From the NCBI GenBank assembly GCA_900770525.1, contig CAAHDT010000033.1:1-9351 (forward strand): a stretch of DNA of 9,351 nt, in the 5' to 3' direction. Shown here one piece after another: positions 1-6,431 of this stretch. Numbering within the stretch: position 1 is the first letter of the stretch; each line of letters begins with the position of its first letter. The stretch is from Candidatus Gastranaerophilales bacterium (GTDB taxonomy: Bacteria > Cyanobacteriota > Vampirovibrionia > Gastranaerophilales > Gastranaerophilaceae). A model generated the notes under the pieces. The model was not told the origin of the DNA, made no database searches, and was given only the letters and a program-made list of their open reading frames with translations. Position numbers and translations under genes: made by a program.

Positions 1-446
1 AACAACCTCTCAGGTTGCTTGCGTTACATCTTTTGGAGATTTTTAAGTGTTTTTGTAGTTCGTCCACAAATGCGTCTGTACTATCGTAAGGTCCTATTAA
101 GTTTAGACGTGCCATCTTCTCGGTGGCTAATGAAAACTTATACTGGACACTACGTGAACGCTCTGCGCGGACTTTTGACTGGATGTTGGTCAATAGTGCA
201 GGTAGTGTCAATGCGGCTACTACGCCGATTATGCCAAGGGTGATGAGGACTTCGGCTAATGTGAAGGCTACTTTCTTTTGCTTGACTCTACGAAAATCAA
301 CATTGTTGGGGTGAAATCCCAACCTACGTTCTACTTGACTGTGTTGAGTGGTGCCCAAAACCCTGTCATTACGGCTTAGAAGAGTACCCCCCCCCCGAAA
401 ACCGCTCTATGACTGGCTTTTCAGGATTTTTGATTTCTCTTTCCAT
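1..446 (-). CDS. Type IV prepilin-like protein (N-terminal cleavage/methylation domain), 5' part out of frame at a G10 tract, 3' end outside window
   Basis: Read on the minus strand, bases from about 300 to 1 encode KQKKVAFTLAEVLITLG, then IIGVVAALTLPALLTNIQ, followed by a pilin-like helix that continues past the window. This is a class III prepilin signal: basic leader, cleavage site before F, Glu at +5 and a hydrophobic helix. The residue before the cleavage site is Ala, not the usual Gly. Such proteins are processed by PilD-type peptidase and enter type IV pili or type II secretion pseudopili. The prepilin frame has no ATG or GTG start; it is open back to a TAG at 407-409. The only convincing start is ATG at 446-444, preceded by GGAGG (452-456) and a strong promoter. 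Translation from it reaches a run of ten G (396-387), then ends at TAA 371-369 after 25 codons. With nine G it would continue directly into the prepilin frame. TTG at 322-320 is a weaker in-frame alternative lacking a good ribosome site. Prepilin identity is sure; whether the gene is phase-OFF, broken or misassembled is not. Confidence 0.8.
305..323 (-). repeat. Hairpin repeat copy 1, inside the prepilin leader region
   Basis: Plus-strand GTTGGGGTGAAATCCCAAC folds into an 8-bp stem around a GAA loop, with one G-T pair. It is followed by CTACGTT and preceded by TT, matching copy 2 at 475-493 apart from an inserted C and the two stem bases that differ. In the prepilin frame it encodes part of the stretch RRLGFHPNNV, so it sits within the open frame upstream of the signal segment. 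Confidence 0.65.
387..396 (-). repeat. Homopolymer G10 tract (C10 on plus strand), candidate phase-variation switch
   Basis: Ten consecutive C on the plus strand are striking in AT-rich DNA. On the coding (minus) strand they lie between codon 16 of an ORF with an ideal Shine-Dalgarno start and the open prepilin frame. Frame checks: ten G ends at TAA (371-369); eleven G meets TAA a few codons after the tract; nine or twelve G gives one uninterrupted frame into the prepilin. Slipped-strand mispairing at poly-G tracts of this length is a known phase-variation mechanism for surface genes in other bacteria; here it is inferred. Confidence 0.6.
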
Positions 447-474
447 CTTATCCTCCAGTTTTCTATCCTTATTT

Positions 475-493
475 GTTGGGCTGAAAGCCCAAC
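475..493 (-). repeat. Hairpin repeat copy 2, in the prepilin 5' untranslated region
   Basis: Plus-strand GTTGGGCTGAAAGCCCAAC is a perfect 8-bp stem with a GAA loop, followed by TACGTT. It lies in the same orientation as copy 1, 170 bp away, between the predicted transcription start and the ribosome site of the prepilin gene. It may act as a 5' mRNA stem-loop or simply be a dispersed repeat. Confidence 0.65.
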
Positions 494-503
494 TACGTTT
501 ATA

Positions 504-532
504 ATTATACCTTACTTTTCACTTTTCCGCAA
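504..532 (-). promoter_or_regulatory. Sigma70-type promoter of the prepilin gene
   Basis: On the minus strand, a -35 box TTGCGG (532-527) is followed after 17 bases by a perfect -10 box TATAAT (509-504). Transcription should start near 497, so the mRNA would begin almost at the hairpin repeat at 493-475, then reach GGAGG and ATG 446. The good promoter, ribosome site and start together argue that ATG 446 is the genuine 5' end of the prepilin gene. Confidence 0.6.
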
Positions 533-564
533 GGGTTTATCATAGTTCAGAATAAATTTTGACT

Positions 565-598
565 AAAAAAAGAGCCCTTTTAAAAAGGACTCTTTTTT
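565..598 (-). terminator. Rho-independent terminator after rpmB (possibly bidirectional)
   Basis: An A-rich arm with AGAGCCCTTTT pairs across a short A/T loop with AAAAGGACTCT, and T runs flank both sides. In the minus-strand RNA the single imperfect pair becomes a G-U wobble, so the hairpin is best in that direction. It lies about 20 bases after the rpmB stop, and may also insulate the prepilin promoter. Confidence 0.75.
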
Positions 599-617
599 AA
601 ACATTTCGTTTCAAGAA

Positions 618-809
618 CTATATAGCTTTTTGAACTTTGCCAGCTTTTAAGCAAGATGTACAAACTCTGATTCTCTTAGTTTGACCATTTACAACTGCTT
701 TAACTGATTGCAAGTTTGGTTCTTGAGTATGAACAATTTGTTTATGCGAAAAAGTTAATTTCGCTGCTTTTATCGGTGCTTTACCGCAGATTTCACAATG
801 TTTTGCCAT
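618..809 (-). CDS. rpmB: 50S ribosomal protein L28 (bL28)
   Basis: The 63-residue product begins MAKHCEICGK and matches ribosomal protein bL28 in length and layout. It is a small basic protein of the large subunit, binding 23S rRNA near the exit region. Two Cys pairs, C5-x-x-C8 and C50-x-x-C53, form a zinc ribbon, so this is the zinc-binding (C+) version. The motif G-K-A-P near residue 10 and the C-terminal T-S-C-L-K-A-G-K are typical of the family. An upstream in-frame ATG at 881 would add 24 residues, but the family start MAKxCxxxGK and an AGGA-type ribosome site about ten bases before 809 support the shorter form. It lies 95 bp downstream of era on the same strand and appears to have its own promoter and terminator. 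Confidence 0.95.
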   Translation of the reverse strand: MAKHCEICGKAPIKAAKLTFSHKQIVHTQEPNLQSVKAVVNGQTKRIRVCTSCLKAGKVQKAI

Positions 810-846
810 GATATTATTTCCTTTTCTAGCTAGTTTGCGTACTTTC

Positions 847-874
847 ATCATATCTGAAAAAAGATAAAAATCAA
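847..874 (-). promoter_or_regulatory. Candidate promoter of rpmB
   Basis: On the minus strand TTGATT (874-869) is separated by 16 bases from TATGAT (852-847), giving a leader of about 30 bases before the rpmB ATG at 809. It sits in the era-rpmB gap, so rpmB can be transcribed apart from era. Confidence 0.45.
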
Positions 875-904
875 GTAACATGTTAAAATTGATTAAGAAA
901 GCCG

Positions 905-1795
905 TTATTTCTCACTTTTGTACCCGAAATTGTCCAAGGCTTTTTGTTTTTTTCGCCAATCCTTCTCAACTTTCACTTCCAATGACAAAAAGACTTTTTT
1001 ATCAACAATTTTTTCTAAATCCAAACGCGCTTCCGTTCCGATTTTTTTTAGTAAAGAACCACCTTTACCAATCAGTATTCCCTTTTGGCTTTTTTGTTCG
1101 CAAAATATCGTTGCATAAATTTTATCAATGTCTTCTTGTTCATAATAATTTTCAACTTTTACGGCAACAGAATGCGGAATTTCATCAGAAGTATTCAATA
1201 AAATTTTTTCCCTTATAATTTCTTCCGTCACATCTCTCATCGTTTCTTCTGTTACAACATCTTCCGGATACAACAAATCACCTTCCGGCAATTCTTTAAA
1301 AACATTTTTCAACAAAGTATCTATATTTCTTCCTGTTTTAGCAGAAATTTTCACTACAGGATAATTCTTTTCAAATAAAGTCTTATAAGAAATTAAATTT
1401 TCTTCAATCTTGCCTAATTTTTTAACTTTATCAACCTTATTCATTACAATAAGGACAGGAATATTTGTTTCAAGAATATTTTGAGCAATCCACTTGTCAC
1501 CTTTTCCGGCAGGTTCTGAACCGTCAACCAAAAACAGTATCAAATCCGCATCAGGAACAGCAACTTTTGCCTCATCCAGCAAAAATTCCCCCAACTTGTT
1601 CAAAGGTTTATGCACTCCGGGGGTATCAATAAAAACAATTTGCCCCTCATCCGTTGTATAAATACCTTTAATTCTCTTACGAGTTGTTTGCGCCTTGTCA
1701 GTCGCAATAACTATTTTCTGCCCCAATATACAGTTAAGCAGTGTTGATTTACCCACATTGGGGCGTCCGATTATCGCTATAAAACCACTTTTCAT
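905..1795 (-). CDS. era: GTPase Era, 16S rRNA-binding ribosome assembly factor
   Basis: The 296-residue product has the full Era layout. The GTPase domain carries G1 GRPNVGKS (10-17), a TTRKR segment with the G2 Thr (37-41), G3 DTPG (57-60), G4 NKVD (119-122) and G5 SAK (151-153). The C-terminal KH domain shows the RNA-binding GKGG loop at 243-246. Era binds the 3' end of 16S rRNA and helps mature the 30S subunit; it is usually essential. Length is standard (about 300). The start ATG at 1795 is one residue-pair before the conserved S-G-F-x-A-I-I-G strand, as in other Era proteins, although the ribosome site is weak. It is divergent from the large membrane protein gene at 1902. A weak minus-strand promoter (TTGCCA at 1841-1836, TACTTT at 1818-1813, 17-base spacer) may drive it. 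Confidence 0.97.
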   Translation of the reverse strand: MKSGFIAIIGRPNVGKSTLLNCILGQKIVIATDKAQTTRKRIKGIYTTDEGQIVFIDTPGVHKPLNKLGEFLLDEAKVAVPDADLILFLVDGSEPAGKGDKWIAQNILETNIPVLIVMNKVDKVKKLGKIEENLISYKTLFEKNYPVVKISAKTGRNIDTLLKNVFKELPEGDLLYPEDVVTEETMRDVTEEIIREKILLNTSDEIPHSVAVKVENYYEQEDIDKIYATIFCEQKSQKGILIGKGGSLLKKIGTEARLDLEKIVDKKVFLSLEVKVEKDWRKKQKALDNFGYKSEK

Positions 1796-1834
1796 ACATA
1801 TATCTTAACATAAAAGTATCAATTTTTTAACATA

Positions 1835-1867
1835 TTGGCAATTTTTTACTTCATAAGTTATTATAAT
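1835..1867 (+). promoter_or_regulatory. Candidate promoter of the 1902-5319 operon, back to back with era
   Basis: TTGGCA (1835-1840) is followed 18 bases on by TATTAT (1859-1864), overlapping a perfect TATAAT at 1862-1867 whose spacing is too long (21). Transcription would start about 25-30 bases before ATG 1902. The -35 box overlaps the likely -35 box of era on the other strand, so the two promoters may compete. Confidence 0.35.
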
Positions 1868-1901
1868 ATATATAGTGGGAAAATATCGACAGGTTTTATA
1901 A

Positions 1902-4142
1902 ATGGTAAAAGTTACACATAAAATAGCAATATGTCTGGTTTTGGCACTCGGACTCATTTCAGAAGGGGCATATTCAAATAATTTAACTCAACTGGACATG
2001 AAAAAGAGCACAGCCTCTCCATCCACTTTAAATGTAACAATTTTCACAAGTTCACCATATGACGAAAATGTTGCGGTTTCCAAAAAATCTGATAACAAAT
2101 ACGTAATCATTATGCCAAATGTTGCAGGTTCAGGTAACGCCCAACCTGATTTGTCAGGACTTTCTGATATGGTGTCTAATGTTGATGTTAAATCTATCAA
2201 TGACGGTGGTGCGGGTTATACCAAGGTAACTCTAACTACAACAAAACCTATTACTATTAGAACCACAACTAAAAGAAGTGCACCGTTAACTCCGGAACAA
2301 AAGGCTTACAAAAATCTTATTGCACAATCCAGAACCAACAAACCTGCAAACAATCATAACAATGTTTCCGCAAGTAAAGCGACAATGAAATTTGAAAATA
2401 ATGCACCGGCTTCGGAAAAGAAAATTGCAGCAACAAAAACTTCTGACAAACAAGCTGCGCCAAAACCAACAGTTAAATCAACAGAAAACAACAATGTAGT
2501 TAAAGTTGCACAAAATAAAATTAAAGATACGGTAAAAAGTGTTGTTGAGGACAAACAAACTTCTCAAAAAACTACTAATACCGACATAAAAAAACACGTT
2601 CCGACAATAAATGACAAAACACAAGTTGCACCGGAACAAAAAGAGCTTAATAATACAAATACCCAACCACAAAAACAGGTAAAAAATGTTGTACCTGAAA
2701 AAACTCAAACAACAGCACCTGAACAATCGCAAAACAAAAGGATTCCGTCAGATATGATTACAACTATTGCCATACTATTGTGTTCAATATTTGGTTTAGC
2801 ATTCTTTGTTAAACTTATCAAAAAGTCACTTGAACATTCATTGGCGTTAAAACAATCGTTTAAAGATAACTTAAAAGATTCACCTGCTGAAATTCAAAAT
2901 TACGACAACATCGTTAATAATTCTGAATTAAGTTGGCAAGAAAAATATCAACAATACATTGGCAATTCTGAATCAAGTCAGAATTCAACCGAGAAAAAAG
3001 TTTTAAAACATATCGGTGGCGGCGAATATAAATTTGTGACAGTTAACAGCAAAAACTCTAATCAGAACAATAACAAACAAAAAGATTCTAATATCGGCTT
3101 TGGTGAAGTTTTAAATGATACTACATCTGGCTCAGCTCAACTTAAGCCTAAAAAAGCAAACAGAATTAAATCTTACAACAAACCTGTTCGCGATTTGATA
3201 CCTGATAATATTCCACCTATCAAAAAAGTTAAAAATCAAAATTTAAAATCTGATAATTTTGAAAAATTGCATGTTGTTAAAGACCTTGATGCAGACAAAA
3301 AATACAAAGATTTAGAAGAGTCTTTAGAAAAAAGTTTACATAACACTCCGGATATAGAAAGTATTTCTATACACGAAGAAGATATTTTAACCAACATCAA
3401 CAATCCAAAACCTGTTGCAGATGAAACTGACAGAATTGTTGGGGAAATGCACCGTGCAAGAAAGTTGAAAGCTTTTGCAAACAAACTTGCACTTGAAGAA
3501 ACTAAGAGAAATACCCCTCTTCCTAAAATGCGTTCTGAAATCAAGAAAACAAAAGAACTTGAAGCAAAGCATGTTGAATTGGGCTATTCAGGCTTGCATA
3601 GAACTTCAAGAAAATTTGACGGTGCAAACTTGAGCGTAGGTGATTTAATTGCAAAAGGTGACAAATTCATCAACTCTACTCCACAAAATAAAACTCAATC
3701 AAAAACTTCAAATGACAAATACACAACAGTTTCTGTAGACGAATTCTTTGATAAAATAGATTCATCAAGCTCAGTAACAGCATCCGCATCACTTGCAAGC
3801 AGAGTAGCTGATAGCCTTGGTAAAATGTCAACGGAAATTAGTTCTGTAAAAAAACAAGCCCCATCATCAACTAAGAATCCGTTTGATGGAAAAATAGTTC
3901 TTTCCGGTTATAACATTGACAGTTCAAGCGGTTTTTATGTTGTGAAAAATGAAGACGGTCAAACATCTTTAATCGGCAGAATTAATAATGATACAACATT
4001 ATTGAAAAACTTCGGCTACAACTCAAATATCAAACTTCAAGTAAGATTAGACAGCCCTAATGTTTATATGGTTAAAGCAGACAACAGTCGCTACCTTGTT
4101 GAAGTAAACAACAACAAGATGGGCGTATTACTTGAATTGTAG
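1902..4142 (+). CDS. Large bitopic envelope protein of unknown function, AMIN-like N-terminal domain
   Basis: I do not recognise this 746-residue protein. A cleavable-looking signal (basic start, hydrophobic 8-19, Ala/Ser-rich end near 24) precedes a beta-rich domain at about 40-120. Its alternating strands, including NKYVIIMPNV and YTKVTLTTTKPITI, recall AMIN domains of cell-wall and secretin proteins. Residues 125-280 are a low-complexity, Lys/Gln/Asn/Thr-rich linker. A single membrane helix at 285-305 (MITTIAILLCSIFGLAFFVK) is followed by Lys-rich residues, then about 350 mostly disordered polar residues. The protein ends in a compact beta-rich domain at 661-746 containing GFYVVKNEDGQTSLIGRI. 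If the signal is used, the N-terminal part is outside the cytoplasm and the longer C-terminal part inside, linking envelope to cytosol. The ribosome site is modest (AGG, eight bases before ATG). The next gene starts 22 bases downstream, suggesting co-transcription. The AMIN call is a structural impression only. Confidence 0.85.
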   Translation: MVKVTHKIAICLVLALGLISEGAYSNNLTQLDMKKSTASPSTLNVTIFTSSPYDENVAVSKKSDNKYVIIMPNVAGSGNAQPDLSGLSDMVSNVDVKSINDGGAGYTKVTLTTTKPITIRTTTKRSAPLTPEQKAYKNLIAQSRTNKPANNHNNVSASKATMKFENNAPASEKKIAATKTSDKQAAPKPTVKSTENNNVVKVAQNKIKDTVKSVVEDKQTSQKTTNTDIKKHVPTINDKTQVAPEQKELNNTNTQPQKQVKNVVPEKTQTTAPEQSQNKRIPSDMITTIAILLCSIFGLAFFVKLIKKSLEHSLALKQSFKDNLKDSPAEIQNYDNIVNNSELSWQEKYQQYIGNSESSQNSTEKKVLKHIGGGEYKFVTVNSKNSNQNNNKQKDSNIGFGEVLNDTTSGSAQLKPKKANRIKSYNKPVRDLIPDNIPPIKKVKNQNLKSDNFEKLHVVKDLDADKKYKDLEESLEKSLHNTPDIESISIHEEDILTNINNPKPVADETDRIVGEMHRARKLKAFANKLALEETKRNTPLPKMRSEIKKTKELEAKHVELGYSGLHRTSRKFDGANLSVGDLIAKGDKFINSTPQNKTQSKTSNDKYTTVSVDEFFDKIDSSSSVTASASLASRVADSLGKMSTEISSVKKQAPSSTKNPFDGKIVLSGYNIDSSSGFYVVKNEDGQTSLIGRINNDTTLLKNFGYNSNIKLQVRLDSPNVYMVKADNSRYLVEVNNNKMGVLLEL

Positions 4143-4164
4143 TTTTTAAGAAAGAAGAGCTACA

Positions 4165-5319
4165 TTGAAAAATCTGTTTAAGAAATTAATACCAAGTTTG
4201 CTATTATTGCTCATACTTTGCGGTTGTACCCCAAAAGACAATCGAACAGAAATTCAATTTGCAAGTTGGGGTTCAAAGTCGGAAATTGATATCCTAAAAC
4301 CAATACTCAAAGAATTTGAAACACAAAATCCCGATATAAAAGTGGATTTTATGCATATTCCGCAAAATTATTTTCAAAAAATTCACCTGTTATTTGCTTC
4401 AAAAACATCCCCTGATGTAATATTTATAAATAATATTTATTTGCCTGTATACGCAAATGCCGGAGTTCTGGAACCTATTAACAATAGAGTTGATTTAAGT
4501 CAGTATGAACCCAACATATTAAAATCCTTAAGTTGGAAAAATGAATTATATGCAATCCCACGTGATGTATCAAATTTGGTTATCTTTTATAACAAGGATT
4601 TGTTTGACAAATGTAACATAGCTTACCCAAAATTCTCTTGGAGTTTTAATGATTTTCTCGCCATAAACCAAAAATTTAAATCTTGCGGATATTTTGGAAC
4701 AAGTTTTGAAGAGGAGCCTTTTTTCTTTTTACCTTACTTAATGAGCGAAGGTGGCGGAATTTTATCGGATGACTTATCAAATGTAATTATTAACACTTCT
4801 CAATCTCAAAAAGGGTTGACATATTACGCTAATTTACGAAAAAAATACCATACAGCCCCACTTGCCCAAGAAAGTGCCAGTGCAACAATGGCTCAAATGT
4901 TTTTGCAACAAAAAATCGCAATGCACCTGTCAGGAAGATGGCTCGTTCCTAAATATCGTGAAGAGGCAAAATTTGATTGGGATGTAGTTAATTTTCCAAA
5001 CGGAGATAAAGGCAGCATTGTACCTTTAGACTCATCCGGTTGGGCTGTTTCTAAAGACTCAAAAAACAAAGAAGAAGCTTTTAAGTTAGTAAATTACTTA
5101 TCTTCAAAACAAAGTATCGAAAAGCTCACGGAAAGTGGCTTGATTGTACCTGCAAGACGTGATGTGCAAAATTCTAAATATTTCCTTGATAAAGAAAAAC
5201 CGCATAACTCACAAGTTTTTATTAATGTTATAAAAACCTCTAAACCAACTCCGATTAGTGTTAATTATAGAGAAATTTTAGATAAGTTAACCCCAAATTT
5301 TGAAAAAATTTTTAATTAA
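4165..5319 (+). CDS. ABC-type sugar (family 1) solute-binding lipoprotein
   Basis: The 384-residue protein starts with a lipoprotein signal: basic residues, a Leu-rich core and lipobox L-C-G-C with the lipidated Cys at 21. The body follows the family 1 extracellular solute-binding fold (MalE/UgpB type). It has the early strand IQFASWGS, the P-D-V-I-F-I segment, VIFYNKDLFDK in the first-lobe region, and near the C-terminus GWAVSKDSKNKEEAFKLVNY followed by a G-L-I-V-P-A-R-R stretch. It should capture a sugar or related solute outside the membrane and deliver it to an ABC permease, but no permease or ATPase gene is present here. The start is TTG at 4165 with an AAGAAGAG site about five bases upstream; no ATG fits the signal peptide. 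It lies 22 bases after the 746-residue protein gene, so the two probably share a transcript. Substrate is unknown. No strong terminator follows, only a weak GGAA-TTTT-TTCC hairpin near 5336-5346. Confidence 0.88.
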   Translation: MKNLFKKLIPSLLLLLILCGCTPKDNRTEIQFASWGSKSEIDILKPILKEFETQNPDIKVDFMHIPQNYFQKIHLLFASKTSPDVIFINNIYLPVYANAGVLEPINNRVDLSQYEPNILKSLSWKNELYAIPRDVSNLVIFYNKDLFDKCNIAYPKFSWSFNDFLAINQKFKSCGYFGTSFEEEPFFFLPYLMSEGGGILSDDLSNVIINTSQSQKGLTYYANLRKKYHTAPLAQESASATMAQMFLQQKIAMHLSGRWLVPKYREEAKFDWDVVNFPNGDKGSIVPLDSSGWAVSKDSKNKEEAFKLVNYLSSKQSIEKLTESGLIVPARRDVQNSKYFLDKEKPHNSQVFINVIKTSKPTPISVNYREILDKLTPNFEKIFN

Positions 5320-5382
5320 TTATTAGCTTAGTGGGGAATTTTTTCCTTCTTATTTTAGTTGTTATATGAATACATATGATAC

Positions 5383-5390
5383 AAAGGAGG
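5383..5390 (+). promoter_or_regulatory. Strong Shine-Dalgarno site AAAGGAGG
   Basis: AAAGGAGG lies four bases before ATG 5395, a near-ideal anti-16S match and the strongest ribosome site on the plus strand here. It fixes the start of the repeat protein gene and suggests high translation. A TATGAT -10-like box at 5375-5380 lies so close that it would leave almost no leader, so the promoter is uncertain. Confidence 0.7.
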
Positions 5391-5394
5391 ATTA

Positions 5395-6156
5395 ATGAGC
5401 ACTTCTGCATTAAAAGATACTAATAATGAAAACAGATGTTTTGGGGTAGTTTTAAATTCAAAATTTTTTGAAAATTGGTACGATAAAAACGACAATTCAA
5501 CAGTTGAGCCAATAAAAGAAATCGTTTACAGACATGATGGAAAAACCGTTGACAAAATTATAGAATACGCACCCAATGGAATTACCAAAAAGCAAGTTAC
5601 AAACTACGATTATTTTAACGACAAAAAAATAAAATCAATAGAAGAATTCGACCAAGAAACAGGAAACCTAAAGAGAATTACAACATTCACACTGTTTAAA
5701 TCCGTAACAAACTATGACATAAAAACAGGAAAAAAATTAAAAACAACTAACTTTGACCTTAAAACTTCTACTAAAAAAACTTCTATTTATGACTATGACA
5801 TCGAAACAGAAAAAATAAGTCGCGTTACAGTTTTTCGCGCTGATGGCAAGTCCGTTAGCATGGTTAAAGAACTAAATCCGACAACAGGAATTGTTGAGAG
5901 GGTAATTAATTACAAAAAGGGTTCAAGTGCAATAAGTTCTGTTTCAAAATATGAATTTCAAGGTGACAAAACAATCAAAACAACTTTTTATTATAATACA
6001 CCAATGTATTTCACAAGCCCAATCACGTTCAACAAAAAACTAACTGCAGATACATTAAACAAAAAAGTTCTTGATAATAATAATAAAAAACAAATAACTA
6101 AATTAATCGATAATTTGTACAGAAACAAGTTAAGTTTTTCGTCCATTTCCGTTTAA
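5395..6156 (+). CDS. Cytosolic tandem-repeat protein, DUF2963-like, function unknown
   Basis: The 253-residue product has no signal peptide or membrane helix. Residues 42-201 are built of degenerate beta-hairpin-like repeats with patterns such as Y-D-x-x-T-G-K and DGK-x-V. A larger unit appears twice: YRHDGKTVDKIIEY continuing into NGI and NY (45-71), and FRADGKSVSMVKEL continuing into TGI and NY (147-173). Other units contain FDQETGNLKRITTF (85-98) and YDIKTGKKLKTTNF (107-120). This resembles DUF2963 repeats (known from phytoplasmas) and, more loosely, MORN/YwqK-type repeats; I recall it by pattern only. The C-terminal 50 residues are non-repetitive and Lys/Asn-rich. The AAAGGAGG site makes the start secure. 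It is followed by a 275-bp intergenic region, so it is probably the last gene of its unit or stands alone. Role unknown; such repeats usually mediate binding. Confidence 0.8.
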   Translation: MSTSALKDTNNENRCFGVVLNSKFFENWYDKNDNSTVEPIKEIVYRHDGKTVDKIIEYAPNGITKKQVTNYDYFNDKKIKSIEEFDQETGNLKRITTFTLFKSVTNYDIKTGKKLKTTNFDLKTSTKKTSIYDYDIETEKISRVTVFRADGKSVSMVKELNPTTGIVERVINYKKGSSAISSVSKYEFQGDKTIKTTFYYNTPMYFTSPITFNKKLTADTLNKKVLDNNNKKQITKLIDNLYRNKLSFSSISV

Positions 6157-6431
6157 ATGCGTGTGTAATTCACAATTTAATACACCAAAAATTTAAGAAA
6201 TGTTACAGCAAATTATTAATAATAATAAGTTTGCTAAATAGCCTTACGGCTAAAATATTTCACCAATCAGTTTGCCGAAAATATTTGTATAATCATTATT
6301 TTGCCGAATGATGAATTTACTTGAGTTTTTCAACATACCAAATAGATTTTTGAATATATTTACATATCTATGGGTATATTCGTATTATATAAATCTAACA
6401 GTAAAGTAAGTGATGATAAAGGTATTTTTTT
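6157..6431 (+). other. 275-bp intergenic region with hairpins and a candidate operator, no gene
   Basis: No coding region is supported. An imperfect inverted repeat at 6207-6235 pairs AGCAAA and TTATTA with TAATAA and TTTGCT, with one bulged G. A small hairpin TAGCC-TTAC-GGCTA follows at 6239-6252, and TTTGCCGAA occurs twice (6271-6279, 6300-6308). A further inverted repeat GAATATA/TATATTC (6352-6358, 6375-6381) lies 50 to 80 bases before the LuxR-type gene. The likely promoter there is TTTACA (6359-6364), 18 bases, TATTAT (6383-6388). Confidence 0.5.
6352..6388 (+). promoter_or_regulatory. Candidate promoter with overlapping inverted repeat, upstream of the first LuxR-type gene
   Basis: TTTACA (6359-6364) and TATTAT (6383-6388) are 18 bases apart and fit a sigma70 promoter. 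A perfect 7-base inverted repeat, GAATATA at 6352-6358 and TATATTC at 6375-6381, brackets the -35 box. This is where a dimeric regulator, perhaps the HTH protein itself, could bind. Confidence 0.35.

Noticed and set aside
320..322. TTG as the prepilin start
   Set aside because: Possible but weak: no ribosome site, and it lies inside the hairpin repeat, whereas promoter, GGAGG and ATG 446 are well aligned upstream.
19..545. Plus-strand open frames across the left edge
   Set aside because: They are the complement of the prepilin gene and its repeats; no ribosome sites and no recognisable protein features.
810..881. 24-residue N-terminal extension of L28
   Set aside because: Family proteins start MAKxCxxxGK and the extension covers the probable promoter.
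880..1218. Plus-strand open frames opposite era
   Set aside because: Antisense shadows of era; low-complexity Phe-rich translations typical of reversed AT-rich coding DNA.
1988..3572. Minus-strand open frames inside the 746-residue protein gene
   Set aside because: Antisense shadows of a long continuous plus-strand gene; no start signals.
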